From Cupriavidus sp. WGlv3 (lineage in GTDB: Bacteria > Pseudomonadota > Gammaproteobacteria > Burkholderiales > Burkholderiaceae), in assembly GCF_023952475.1 (NCBI RefSeq), contig NZ_JALHRX010000006.1:124001-188000 (forward strand): a DNA stretch of 64,000 nucleotides, read 5' to 3'. Shown here piece after piece: positions 1-8,100 of this stretch. The notes under the pieces were generated by a model. That model was not told where the DNA came from. It worked only from the letters and a program-made list of their open reading frames with translations, and made no database searches. A program made the translations under genes and the position numbers. Each line of letters starts with the position of its first letter. Positions within the stretch are counted from its first letter, which is position 1.

Positions 1-99
1 GCTGCCGCGTTCGAGTTCGCGCCGGGCTCGGACAAGATCATCTGCGAGCGACCGTACTCGGCACCCGACGCCAAGCTGAGGGCACTTGGGCTGCTCTGA
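1..99 (+). CDS. C-terminal end of an unidentified protein (5' truncated by window)
   Basis: An open frame enters from the left edge and reads 32 codons to a TGA at 97-99, ending in KLRALGLL. Codon use is GC3-rich like the neighbouring genes, so this is probably the tail of a real gene. Too little is visible to name the family. The 232 bases between it and the next gene show no clear promoter or further gene. Confidence 0.5.
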   Translation, partial: AAAFEFAPGSDKIICERPYSAPDAKLRALGLL

Positions 100-331
100 G
101 CTCACCGGGCTTGCGGAAGGCGTGTCGTTGAAACCGTGGCGATGCTGAGCGGGGCGCCGCTTCAACCTTTCAGCGCGTCTCGACACCGGTTTCCGGTATC
201 AACACCGCGGCTGCGCGGCACACTGGCCGCGCGGCAATTCAAGTCCGCGCACCAACAGCCGATATCCGCCTGGAGCCGGCAGCTTCCGAGATCGAATTCC
301 CCGCCGCCGGCAAACCAGGAGAAGTACCACC

Positions 332-814
332 GTGACGATGATCGAACCGATCGCAGCCAAGCCAGCGGCTGCCGTGTCGACGGATGCGCCCGCGGCAGCT
401 GCCGCGTCCACCAGCGCAAGCGCCAGTGACGCGCCGGGGATCCGCACCCGGCCGGCGGCCAGTACCGAGATCCATATCTCGGCCCCCGGCCATGCGCTCG
501 CTGGCAACCAGGCCGCTTCCGTGCGCGACAACAGCGATGTCGACGACAGCGGCCTGCCCGATCAGGCCAAGGATGCGATCAAGCGCCTGCGCGAACTGCG
601 CGCGCAGCTGGCGCGCAAGCTGCAGGAGCTGGAGGCGGCGAAGAACGCCACCACCGGCACGCCGGACCAGAAGCGCATCCGCATCGCGGTGCTGCAGCAG
701 GAAATCGCCAGCCTGGGCGCCGCCATCACCACCACGACGGCGACACTGAACCAGGCCATTCGCGAGCTCTCGGCAGAACAGCAGATGCTGGCCGGCAGCC
801 TGGCGATGCGTTAG
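332..814 (+). CDS. hypothetical coiled-coil protein
   Basis: A 160-residue protein with no signal peptide or membrane segment. The first 75 residues are Ala/Ser/Pro-rich and probably disordered. Residues about 78-155 are heptad-like and rich in Leu, Arg, Glu, Gln and Ala, with a short TGTPD break, as in an antiparallel helical hairpin. The GTG at 332 is chosen because AGGAG lies at 317-321; an ATG at 338 is an alternative. The gene stands alone, convergent with the lipoprotein gene at 849. I do not recognise the family. A scaffold or small binding role would fit the shape but is not shown. Confidence 0.6.
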   Translation: MTMIEPIAAKPAAAVSTDAPAAAAASTSASASDAPGIRTRPAASTEIHISAPGHALAGNQAASVRDNSDVDDSGLPDQAKDAIKRLRELRAQLARKLQELEAAKNATTGTPDQKRIRIAVLQQEIASLGAAITTTTATLNQAIRELSAEQQMLAGSLAMR

Positions 815-827
815 CACGCCAGGCTGC
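795..827. terminator. perfect 11-bp hairpin over the stop codon between convergent genes
   Basis: GCAGCCTGGCG (795-805) and CGCCAGGCTGC (817-827) are exact inverted repeats with an 11-base loop. The TAG of the upstream gene (812-814) lies in the loop. There is no following T-run, so it is either a weak bidirectional terminator or an RNA-stabilising hairpin between convergent genes. Confidence 0.4.
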
Positions 828-848
828 ATCGCCCAGTCGCGGCATCGC

Positions 849-1508
849 TTAGTCGCGATACGCCCACAGGTCCACCACGCAGCCACCGTCGTCCGCGATC
901 AGTCGGAACGAGGCCGGCTGGTAGTCGGTATCGATGGCGAGCACACCGCTGGCGCTGGCGCTGGCGGGCAGCGTGCCGCAGGCCGACGTCGACAGCTTCA
1001 GGCCCAGCGTATTGGGCATGGCCTGCGCGGCCAGCGTTCCCGATAGCTGGCACGCCGAAGCGCCGGGTGCGATCTTGCCTTCTGCGGTGACGGTGAAGCT
1101 GGCACTGGCGCCGCCAGGCAGCACCGTGGTGTAAGTGCCGGCCAAGCTGGCAAGGTCGACGCTCGCGGCGGGCACCGCAGCCTGGCTCAGCAGCTTGACG
1201 CTGGCGGACGCGTCCGCGCCCGGTGCGGCGACCCAGCTGCCGCCCTGGTCGCGACGGTAAATAGCGGTGGCCTTGTCTTCTGCATCGGCCAGGGCGAGGT
1301 AGCGGCTGCCGTCCGTGCCGGCGTAGTACTTGCCGACGGTGGGGTTGTCGGCATCGCCCACGCTGACGACGTAGGCGCCAGGCTCCAGGTCGGTGACCGA
1401 CAGGGTCGCGGTGGCGGGCGGTGCGCCGTGGTCGGGCGCGTCGTTGCCGCCGCAAGCGGCCAGCCCCAGCACGGCTGCCAGGGGAAACAGGGAAATGAGG
1501 CGTTTCAT
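849..1508 (-). CDS. putative lipoprotein
   Basis: A 219-residue protein beginning MKRLISLFPLAAVLGLAAC, a lipoprotein signal peptide with lipobox LAAC, then a Gly/Asn/Asp-rich linker. The mature part is beta-rich and has four later cysteines or fewer, with repeated phrases such as GKYYAGTDG and GTYTTVLPGG that suggest a small beta-barrel or beta-sandwich. An in-frame ATG at 1523 would add five residues before the signal and is less likely. It lies 11 bases downstream of the SurE-like gene on the same strand, so the two are probably cotranscribed. Function unknown. Confidence 0.65.
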   Translation of the reverse strand: MKRLISLFPLAAVLGLAACGGNDAPDHGAPPATATLSVTDLEPGAYVVSVGDADNPTVGKYYAGTDGSRYLALADAEDKATAIYRRDQGGSWVAAPGADASASVKLLSQAAVPAASVDLASLAGTYTTVLPGGASASFTVTAEGKIAPGASACQLSGTLAAQAMPNTLGLKLSTSACGTLPASASASGVLAIDTDYQPASFRLIADDGGCVVDLWAYRD

Positions 1509-1519
1509 CGGAACCTGCC

Positions 1520-2473
1520 TCACTGGCCGAAAAGTTCACCCAGCCGCAGACGCAGCCATTGCTGGCCGGCGGGACGCTGGTCGAAGCCGATCTGCATGGC
1601 GGTGACGGCCGTCCTGGTCTTGTAGACCACGGACTCGTCCTCGGCCTGCGCGGCGCTCGGCGTGCCGCTGCCGGCGCCGATGCCGAGCCCGTACGGCGCC
1701 GTGCCGCTGAACTTCAGCGCATAGGCGTCGAAGCTGCCATGCCGCGAGAACGCGAACGCCGTGGCAGCGGTCGGCGCGTTCGGGAAGTTGACGTTCAGCG
1801 CCAGCCCTGCCGGCAGCAGCGGGCCGCCGTTGGCCTTGGCCTGCAGCGTGCCGAGCAGCTTGATGGTCAGCTGCGCCACCACGCCGGACACCGGGCTCGC
1901 CAGGCCGGCATTGTCGACCGAGTCCGTGCCCGCGCTCAGCGCGATGGACGGAATGCCGCGCGCCGCGCCGAATTGCGCATTGCTGACGGTGCCCGAGCTG
2001 TTGACGATGCGGCCGACGTTCTGGCCTTCGTTGGGACCGGACAGCACCAGGTCCGGGGCCTTGCCCCAGCGTGCCGGCGCCAGCACGTCCAGGCCGTACA
2101 TGGTCGCCATCACCGGCGTGCCGTGGGCGTAGTGGTAGTCGCCATTGGTGTAGCCCGCCTTGGTGAAGGGGCCGACCGCCGGCTCGCCGGTCTTGGCCGC
2201 GCCGTTGTGGCAACCGCCTTCGGCCTCGACCTGAGTCTTGTCGTTGTCCGGCACGATGACCGTGGTGCTGTACATCACGATGCCGGCGCCGCGGCCGCTC
2301 TGGCCGGTGCAGGGTACGCTGACGATGACGTTGTGGCCGGCACCCTTGAGCGCGTCGTACAGCGCCTTCAGGTTGCTGGTCAGGCCGTCGTCGTTGGTCA
2401 GCAGGATGTTCAGGGCGAAGGCAGGACTCGCCGTGGCGGCCAGCAAGGCCGCGGCGATCAGGCGGGATTTCAT
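1520..2473 (-). CDS. surE: SurE-family 5'/3'-nucleotidase, exported form
   Basis: A 317-residue protein of the SurE metal-dependent phosphatase family, which removes phosphate from nucleoside monophosphates and other small phosphate esters. The family signature ILLTNDDG (residues 23-30) supplies the metal-binding Asp pair, and SGPNEGQN (145-152) is the second metal/phosphate loop. Cytosolic SurE has about 250 residues and no signal; this one starts with a typical signal peptide (residues 1-20, cleavage after SPAFA), so it should act in the periplasm or outside. The ATG at 2473 is chosen because it starts the signal peptide; the frame stays open upstream to 2566. Probably cotranscribed with the lipoprotein gene that follows. 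Confidence 0.8.
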   Translation of the reverse strand: MKSRLIAAALLAATASPAFALNILLTNDDGLTSNLKALYDALKGAGHNVIVSVPCTGQSGRGAGIVMYSTTVIVPDNDKTQVEAEGGCHNGAAKTGEPAVGPFTKAGYTNGDYHYAHGTPVMATMYGLDVLAPARWGKAPDLVLSGPNEGQNVGRIVNSSGTVSNAQFGAARGIPSIALSAGTDSVDNAGLASPVSGVVAQLTIKLLGTLQAKANGGPLLPAGLALNVNFPNAPTAATAFAFSRHGSFDAYALKFSGTAPYGLGIGAGSGTPSAAQAEDESVVYKTRTAVTAMQIGFDQRPAGQQWLRLRLGELFGQ

Positions 2474-2912
2474 GTCGGTGGCAGGTCTGGGTGGTTCAGG
2501 AATGCGGGCGTGGCCCGCGCGGCAGGAAGTTACTGCGGGCAGCCCGGTGAGGCTGGCGGGGCGCACACGCCGGCAGCGCCGATGTAGGTGGCGCGGGCCG
2601 GGCGCAGCGCCCTGGGTCGTCCGTGGTGGACGGACGCTACCTTAACCGCGGTTCATGACAGTTGCGTGAACAACGAAGGGCGCGATGCGCGCTGCCGGGG
2701 TGCCTTGCGAACGACTGGCCGGATATCGCGGCGCGGTGACGCAGCTGGGAACCGAATCACCACCAGCAACCGCAGCCGGACCAGCGGGTGGAACTTGAGC
2801 AGACAGGCCCAGGCTGGCCTAGCCCGCGCCAGCTGGGCGCGCGACAGGGCGATTGCTGTGCGCGCTCGCCGATAGCGTAGAACGTAGATGGTTCTGCGCT
2901 GAAGGTGCCAGG
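2474..2912. other. gene-free intergenic region with one hairpin
   Basis: I find no convincing gene here. A short plus-strand frame at 2588-2875 has Arg-rich, shadow-like composition. A 6-bp hairpin, CGTCCG (2618-2623) with CGGACG (2631-2636), has no T-run on either side. The region should hold the promoter of the SurE-like gene, but no clear -35/-10 pair is visible. Confidence 0.4.
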
Positions 2913-3737
2913 CTACGAGCCCACCTTGAGCTGGCCGCCGCGGCCCAACCCGCCCTTCACTTCCTGAGCCTTGTAGTTGCGCAGCGAGACCACCATGTTG
3001 TTGTAAGCGTCCATGAATGCCGCCACGGTGGCCTTGCCTTCAGGCGTGCGGGAGAAACCGGAGAGTCCGCCGGCCGCACCACCGCCCAGGGCGCTGAAGG
3101 CGGCACCGACGTTGGTTGCCGTGGAGTTTCCTTCCGAGATGGACAGCTGCACGCCGGACCGGATGTCGAACATGGTCAGGGTCACGACCGATGCCTTGCT
3201 TTGCATGGCGCCGCCGACGAGTGCGCCGACCGCGCCGAACAGACCGCCTACACCGGCGGCCATCTGACCCGTGGAGTCGTTATCGATGACGATGGAAGGC
3301 TCCATGTAGTAATCGGCCGCGACGCGCTGCCCCTTCTGCTGGCGCGAACCGGCCCGAAACTCGCCGGAATTGCGCTGCTTGTCGGTAATGTTCGAAAGCT
3401 TGCTTTCGGTGCGGTTATTGCCGATCGAGGTGATCACGAAACAGTTCGACTGCTGCACCGCCAGGCGGATCAGTGGCTCGATGGTAGTGACTTTGGTGGC
3501 TGCGCCGAAGCTCGCATACCATTCCTTGCCCCGGCCATCATCGACGGCCAGCGTGCCGAGCGGCTTGTCGCAGCGCTCCAGCGCCGAATTGGCATTCACG
3601 CTGGTTGCCCCGCCCGCTGCGCCGGTGGCGGCCGTGGGTGCCGTGCCAGTGCTGATGATGCCGCCACCGGCGGCACAGCCAGCCAGGATCAGGGATGTGG
3701 CCAGGCCGGCCACGCGCAGAGAAGTCTTGTTCGGCAT
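2913..3737 (-). CDS. CsgG-like outer-membrane lipoprotein
   Basis: A 274-residue lipoprotein. The start at 3737 gives the signal peptide MPNKTSLRVAGLATSLILAG followed directly by the lipidation Cys (LAGC). The body resembles CsgG/curli-assembly-type proteins: a region on Ser/Cys-rich small-protein stability, then LIRLAVQQSNCFVI, a long Gly/Ala-rich stretch AAGVGGLFGAVGALVGGA that could insert in the membrane, and VVTLTMFDIRSGVQLSISEG. No csgA/B or other curli genes are nearby, so it is better read as a general CsgG-family lipoprotein of stress or envelope role. It lies 53 bases downstream of the Sel1 lipoprotein gene on the same strand and is probably in its operon. Confidence 0.6.
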   Translation of the reverse strand: MPNKTSLRVAGLATSLILAGCAAGGGIISTGTAPTAATGAAGGATSVNANSALERCDKPLGTLAVDDGRGKEWYASFGAATKVTTIEPLIRLAVQQSNCFVITSIGNNRTESKLSNITDKQRNSGEFRAGSRQQKGQRVAADYYMEPSIVIDNDSTGQMAAGVGGLFGAVGALVGGAMQSKASVVTLTMFDIRSGVQLSISEGNSTATNVGAAFSALGGGAAGGLSGFSRTPEGKATVAAFMDAYNNMVVSLRNYKAQEVKGGLGRGGQLKVGS

Positions 3738-3790
3738 GAAAACGCGTTCCTGTTGACGGAAGTAATACGAAAAATCGGGGATGGCAGGGC

Positions 3791-4387
3791 CTAGCGGGGG
3801 TGCCAGCCGGCGCGGTCCCATACCCAGTAGTACGGATAGCTGCTGTACCAGGCCAGCCAGGATTTGCGGTAGGCTTCGCGCACCAGGTACAGGCTCTGTT
3901 CGTCCTTCTTGGCTGCTTGCGCTTGCGGCAGCAGGTCTCGTGCCTCCTTGCTGCCTTGCGCTGCTGCGCGCGTCAGCCACGCCTCGGCTTCAGCAGGGTC
4001 CGAGCCCATTTCCTCAAAGCCCATCAGGTAGATTCGCCCAAGCGCCAACTGGGCCTGCGTATGGCCGTTGTCGCCGGCCCGGCGCAACCATTGGAGGGCC
4101 TGATAGCTATTGCGCTCCACGCCATCGCCACGCACCAGGCGCAAGCCAAGGTCGTAGGCCGCGTTCGGATCGCGCTCAGCCACCGCTGCCAGAGCCTGCA
4201 TACGGTGGTCGACATCCGCTGGTGTAGCTTGCCCTGTCGCGACACGGCGATCCTGGTCGGTACAGGTGTTGCCGTTGCACAGGCGTACCGTCGGTGACCG
4301 GGGTGACAACTGGTCTGCTGGCGTTTGCGCGGCACATGCTGCAAGGCCAGCAGCCATCAAAATCATCAGAAACGTAACACTTCTCAT
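3791..4387 (-). CDS. Sel1-repeat lipoprotein
   Basis: A 198-residue protein starting MRSVTFLMILMAAGLAACAA, a lipoprotein signal with lipobox LAAC. After a linker with a probable disulfide (LCNGNTCT) come Sel1/TPR-like repeats: NAAYDLGLRLVRGDGVERNSY, QALQWLRRAGDNGHTQAQLALGRIYLMG and AEAWLTRAAAQGSKEA, each with the alternating Ala/Leu/Gly spacing of the family. Such proteins act as periplasmic scaffolds. The C-terminal 40 residues are aromatic-rich (SYPYYWVWDRAGW). The start at 4387 is preferred over 4408 because it begins the signal. It is the first gene of a likely pair with the CsgG-like lipoprotein. Confidence 0.65.
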   Translation of the reverse strand: MRSVTFLMILMAAGLAACAAQTPADQLSPRSPTVRLCNGNTCTDQDRRVATGQATPADVDHRMQALAAVAERDPNAAYDLGLRLVRGDGVERNSYQALQWLRRAGDNGHTQAQLALGRIYLMGFEEMGSDPAEAEAWLTRAAAQGSKEARDLLPQAQAAKKDEQSLYLVREAYRKSWLAWYSSYPYYWVWDRAGWHPR

Positions 4388-4559
4388 AAACGGAATGCCC
4401 TGATACATCTACACTCTCTGCAACCTACAGCTTCTTTGTAACAAAGTGTACGTAGTCTAGCCCCGCCACACTAATGCCGCACCCCTTGAAAATAGCCTTG
4501 CCCGACGAAGGAAGGAAAACAACCCACGGCCTCGCCGCGGCAACGAGGCAAGCCGGTTT

Positions 4560-4684
4560 TCAATGAAAATCCCGCCTCCCCACCAGCAGCCGCCCCAGCA
4601 TCGGGCTCAGGTCCACCAGTTTCCTGGCCACCAGGTGGCACACGTCGCCCTGGCGCTGCCAGGTGCCGACCACGCCCAGCAGCG
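4560..4684 (-). pseudogene. dnaE2: remnant duplicate of the dnaE2 3' end
   Basis: These 125 bp match 10826-10950, the end of the intact dnaE2 gene, at 121 positions and in the same orientation. Translated on the minus strand they give the last 40 residues of DnaE2 (LLGVVGTWQRQGDV onward) with Arg-to-Cys, Lys-Glu to Arg-Lys and Ser-to-Arg changes, and the same stop codon. Similarity stops abruptly at the stop codon (4560) and after 4684, so this is a broken copy, not a functional gene. Confidence 0.9.
4560..4684 (+). repeat. direct repeat, left copy (125 bp)
   Basis: Left member of a direct repeat pair with 10826-10950, spacing 6,266 bp, 121 of 125 bases identical. The two copies enclose the quinone oxidoreductase-like gene, the DUF302 remnant and the low-GC aroP/deaminase/AraC block. 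Confidence 0.9.
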
Positions 4685-4687
4685 CCG

Positions 4688-5015
4688 GCAAGCGCCTCTC
4701 GGATCGTTTGCTCTGTCATCGCCGAACCTCCATTGGCAGTTGCCGATCGCGTCATTGGGGTATCTCCATCGACTCCTTTCGGCTAGCAACTGCACACACA
4801 TTCGCAGGGTGATCTTGGGCAGCGTCTGTGTTCCCCGGACATCAATGCGGCCAGTGGATACGCTGCGATGCATGATGGCCTGTCGACCGACGCATGACCT
4901 GAATTTCCGGCCAGTACGGGATTCGCAGGAACTTGCTACATTGCTGACTGCTGGCGAAAACAGCCCCAGGCAGCTGCCCGGCTCACCGCAAACCGACAGA
5001 CCAAGGAGACATCGA
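4688..5015. other. junction and upstream region of the oxidoreductase gene
   Basis: On the minus strand this stretch holds GGAGGT (complement of 4726-4731) and an ATG at 4717-4719 whose frame runs only about 11 codons before entering the dnaE2 remnant in another frame. It looks like the start of a gene whose body was lost. The rest is upstream DNA of the oxidoreductase at 5016, with no other gene seen. Confidence 0.45.
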
Positions 5016-6152
5016 ATGCACACCGCACTTCAACTTCGTTCGCAAATCAAGAGCAGCGGTGAACTCGAGCTATCGCTAGACAGCATCGACACGCCGCATC
5101 CTGGCCCGGATGAAGTGCTCATCCGCATTGAAGCCTCTCCTCTCAACCCGTCCGATCTCGGCCTGCTGTTCGGTGCGGCCGACATGAGCACGGCCAAGGC
5201 CAGCGGCACGGCCGAGCGCCCCATAGTCACGGCGCGCGTTCCGGAAGGCGCGATGCGCAGCATGGCGGGCCGCCTGGATGTGTCCATGCCGGTTGGCAAT
5301 GAGGGCGCGGGCGTGGTCGTCGATGCAGGCTCGTCCCCTGCGGCGCAAGCCTTGATGGGAAAGACCGTCGCGGCCATCGGCGGCGCGATGTACTCGCAGT
5401 ACCGCTGCATGTCCGCGGACCAGTGCCTGGTCTTGCCCGAAGGCGCCACGCCTGCTGACGGCGCGTCGTCATTCGTCAACCCGCTCACCGCACTGGGCAT
5501 GGTCGAGACCATGCGGCTCGAAGGACATAGCGCCCTGGTGCACACCGCCGCGGCCTCCAACCTGGGCCAGATGCTCAATCAGATCTGTCTCAAGGATGGC
5601 ATCAAGCTGGTGAACATCGTGCGCAAGCAGGAGCAGGCGGACCTGCTCAAGGCACAAGGTGCGGTCCACGTCTGCAACTCCGCGTCGCCCACGTTCATGC
5701 AGGAGCTCACCGAGGCACTCGTCGCCACCGGCGCAACGATCGCGTTCGACGCCACGGGCGGCGGCAAGCTCGCCGGCCAGATCCTCACCTGCATGGAAGC
5801 GGCCTTGAGCAAGACGGCCCGCGAATACAGCCGCTATGGCTCGACCACCCACAAGCAGGTCTACCTCTACGGCGGCCTGGACACAAGCCCGACCGAGTTC
5901 AACCGCAACTTCGGCATGGCGTGGGGCATGGGCGGCTGGCTGCTGTTCCCGTTCCTGCAGAAGATCGGGCGCGAGCGGGCCAACGCGCTGAAGCAACGCG
6001 TGGTGGCGGAGCTGAAGACCACCTTTGCCAGCCACTACTCGAAAGAGATCTCGCTGGCCGAGGTGCTGGACCTGGACGTGATCGCCGTCTACAACAAGCG
6101 CGCGACGGGGGAGAAGTACCTGATCAACCCGAACAAGGGCCTGGCCAGATAA
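5016..6152 (+). CDS. zinc-independent medium-chain dehydrogenase (quinone oxidoreductase-like)
   Basis: A 378-residue MDR-superfamily protein. The N-terminal GroES-like domain contains PGPDEVLIRIEASPLNPSD and PVGNEGAGVVVDAG. The nucleotide-binding domain has lost the usual AxxGGVG loop: the corresponding stretch is ALVHTAAASNLGQML, so cofactor binding may differ in detail. There are no clustered Cys residues of a structural zinc site. The C-terminal half contains GGLDTSPTEFNRNFGM and KTTFASHYSKEISL, as in alcohol dehydrogenase-like proteins of proteobacteria. AAGGAG at 5003-5008 fixes the start. Substrate unknown. It stands alone between the dnaE2 remnant and the DUF302 remnant. Confidence 0.75.
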   Translation: MHTALQLRSQIKSSGELELSLDSIDTPHPGPDEVLIRIEASPLNPSDLGLLFGAADMSTAKASGTAERPIVTARVPEGAMRSMAGRLDVSMPVGNEGAGVVVDAGSSPAAQALMGKTVAAIGGAMYSQYRCMSADQCLVLPEGATPADGASSFVNPLTALGMVETMRLEGHSALVHTAAASNLGQMLNQICLKDGIKLVNIVRKQEQADLLKAQGAVHVCNSASPTFMQELTEALVATGATIAFDATGGGKLAGQILTCMEAALSKTAREYSRYGSTTHKQVYLYGGLDTSPTEFNRNFGMAWGMGGWLLFPFLQKIGRERANALKQRVVAELKTTFASHYSKEISLAEVLDLDVIAVYNKRATGEKYLINPNKGLAR

Positions 6153-6239
6153 ATCACCGGGGGCGCCTTGCGCGCCCACGTGTCAAGAACCAGCCGCTGC
6201 GCCACAGCCAGCGGCGCGTGGCGGCCGGCAATAAGTGAG

Positions 6240-6402
6240 CGCTTTCCAGTTCCGCGGCGGTGTGGAAGCTCGCCCGGGTGCTGCCCTGGCAGTCGTCGCG
6301 CACGAGCACGCGCAGGGGCAAGTCCAGCGCAACGCTGGGTGCCGCGAGCATCAACGGCGTTCCCTGCTTGGCGTTGCCATGGATCAGAACCCGCGTCGGC
6401 GG
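6240..6402 (-). pseudogene. truncated DUF302-domain gene
   Basis: The minus strand encodes PPTRVLIHGNAKQGTPLMLA followed by a DLPLRVLVRDD block, a clear match to the C-terminal half of the DUF302 fold (TKLLIFGNPKAGTPLM type). The frame is open from 6492 to 6154, but the residues before Pro31 do not resemble the family, and no N-terminal half is found in other frames upstream. I read this as a remnant joined to unrelated sequence. It abuts the low-GC island, consistent with a rearrangement here. Confidence 0.65.
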
Positions 6403-6592
6403 CATCTGACTGCTGCCAGCGATGCTGCGGCCGTCTGTGATCGACCCTTCTCGGTCATCCGCAGAGCTTACTCCCAATGGCTGCTGCCTCATGGAGCGGA
6501 CATTAGGCGCACTGGCGATGATAAGTCACCGCTCGAAGCACATCGATCCTTCTGGCGGTTGCGGGTCGGGCGCCATGTAACATATTTTTGAT

Positions 6593-6636
6593 GAACGACG
6601 GTGGTAAAACCCTTCATGGTTTCACCCCCGTCGTTC
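6593..6636. repeat. long imperfect inverted repeat at the island edge
   Basis: Arms of 19 bases at 6593-6611 and 6618-6636 pair at 17 positions around the 6-base loop CTTCAT. Read downstream of the permease gene (minus strand) it is followed by A-rich, not T-rich, sequence, so it is not a standard intrinsic terminator. It sits where base composition changes from GC-rich to lower GC. Confidence 0.6.
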
Positions 6637-6711
6637 GCTCACCCATCCGACACGGGCAATCTTACTTTGGGCGCCCTGCAGGATAGTGTGATCCCGTGAG
6701 GAGCCGGATTG

Positions 6712-8100
6712 CTAGCGGCGTGCGGCTACTTGGTCGAGCAGAGCGAAGTTTGACCGACGTTGCTTAAACCAATAGCCGACTCCAAGCGCAGCGATCCATA
6801 CAGGGATGAGGTAGACAGACAAGCGGAGAGACGGCGTGAGGTACATAACCAGTAGAATGCACGCCATGAAAGCCAAGCAAACATAGTTGGTGAGCGGATG
6901 GAGGGGACTCTTGAATTGGGTAGTTTCTCCTGCCTCTCGTTTGGCTTTACGGAACTTCAGGTGAATCAAGCTGATCATTGCCCAGTTGATTACGATGGCC
7001 GACACGACCAATCCCATCAGAAGCTCAAAGGCTTTGCCTGGCATGAAATAGTTGATGACTACGCAGAACGCGGTTGCTATCGCTGACACGCCGATTGCGA
7101 CAACCGGAATGCCGCGACGGCTAACCTGAAGTAGCGCACGCGGTGCATTGCCTTGTTGTGCGAGGCCAAACAGCATACGGCTATTGCAGTACACGCCGCT
7201 GTTATAGACTGATAGAGCGGCTGTAAGCACAACAACATTCAGCACATGCGCAATGATGTTGCTGTTTAGCGCATGGAAGATCAGTACGAAAGGACTGCCA
7301 CCGGTCACCACCTTTTCCCAAGGGTAAAGGGAAAGCAACACTGCAAGTGCGCCAACGTAGAAGATCAAGATTCGATAGATGACCTGATTAGTCGCCTTCG
7401 GAATGCTTTTCTTTGGATTGTCAGCCTCTGCTGCGGTGATTCCGATGAGTTCGAGACCGCCATACGAAAACATGATGACAGCCATGGACATCACCAGGCC
7501 TGACACACCATTCGGGAAGAAGCCGCCGTGTTGCCAAAGGTTGGAAATGGTGGCATCAGGGCCCGCGTGACCGGTAAAAAGTAGCCAGGAACCAAAGCCG
7601 ATCATGCCAAGAATGGCGGCGACCTTGATAATAGAAAACCAGAATTCCGTCTCGCCGTACGACTTGACACTCGTCAGGTTGATGAGGTTAATCATCACAT
7701 AGAAGACAAGCGCGGACGCCCATGTCGGAACTTCTGGCCACCAGTATTGAACATAGATTCCTACCGCAGATAGCTCTGCCATGTTCACGAGGATGTACAT
7801 CACCCAGTAGTTCCAACCGGCGACAAAGCCGGTGAACTGTCCACAGTACTTGTCAGCAAAGTAGCTAAATGAGCCAGCGACCGGCTCTTCCACAACCATT
7901 TCGCCGAGTTGTCGCATGATGAAAAATGCAATGACACCCGCAACAGCATAGCCCAGCAATATGGAGGGGCCTGCCATCTTGATAGTTTGGGCGATTCCAA
8001 GAAAGAGCCCAGTTCCGATTGCACCCCCAAGCGCGATGAGTTGTATATGGCGGTTTTTTAGTCCGCGCATCAGGCAATCGTTTTCGTGCTTCGATGTCAT
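6712..8100 (-). CDS. aroP: AroP-like aromatic amino acid permease (APC superfamily)
   Basis: A 462-residue inner-membrane transporter of the amino acid transporter family, with about 12 hydrophobic segments. The start is the family signature NRHIQLIALGGAIGTGLFLG, followed by RQLGEMVVEEPVAGSFSYFA, ITAAEADNPKKSIPKATNQ and NSRMLFGLAQQGNAPRAL, all very close to AroP/PheP, which import Phe, Tyr and Trp with protons. GGAGA a few bases before the ATG at 8098-8100 supports the start. Base composition is clearly lower in GC than in flanking genes, which suggests transfer. Its neighbours on the island are a PLP-dependent deaminase/desulfhydrase and an AraC regulator, so the true substrate may be a related or D-amino acid. 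Confidence 0.85.
   Translation of the reverse strand: MTSKHENDCLMRGLKNRHIQLIALGGAIGTGLFLGIAQTIKMAGPSILLGYAVAGVIAFFIMRQLGEMVVEEPVAGSFSYFADKYCGQFTGFVAGWNYWVMYILVNMAELSAVGIYVQYWWPEVPTWASALVFYVMINLINLTSVKSYGETEFWFSIIKVAAILGMIGFGSWLLFTGHAGPDATISNLWQHGGFFPNGVSGLVMSMAVIMFSYGGLELIGITAAEADNPKKSIPKATNQVIYRILIFYVGALAVLLSLYPWEKVVTGGSPFVLIFHALNSNIIAHVLNVVVLTAALSVYNSGVYCNSRMLFGLAQQGNAPRALLQVSRRGIPVVAIGVSAIATAFCVVINYFMPGKAFELLMGLVVSAIVINWAMISLIHLKFRKAKREAGETTQFKSPLHPLTNYVCLAFMACILLVMYLTPSLRLSVYLIPVWIAALGVGYWFKQRRSNFALLDQVAARR

Noticed and set aside
2588-2875. 95-codon plus-strand frame between the SurE-like and CsgG-like genes
   Set aside because: Arg/Ser-rich composition, no ribosome site, no recognisable motif.
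4607-5023. 138-codon minus-strand frame across the dnaE2 remnant
   Set aside because: It runs through the remnant in the wrong frame and through the upstream region of the oxidoreductase gene; no protein-like features.
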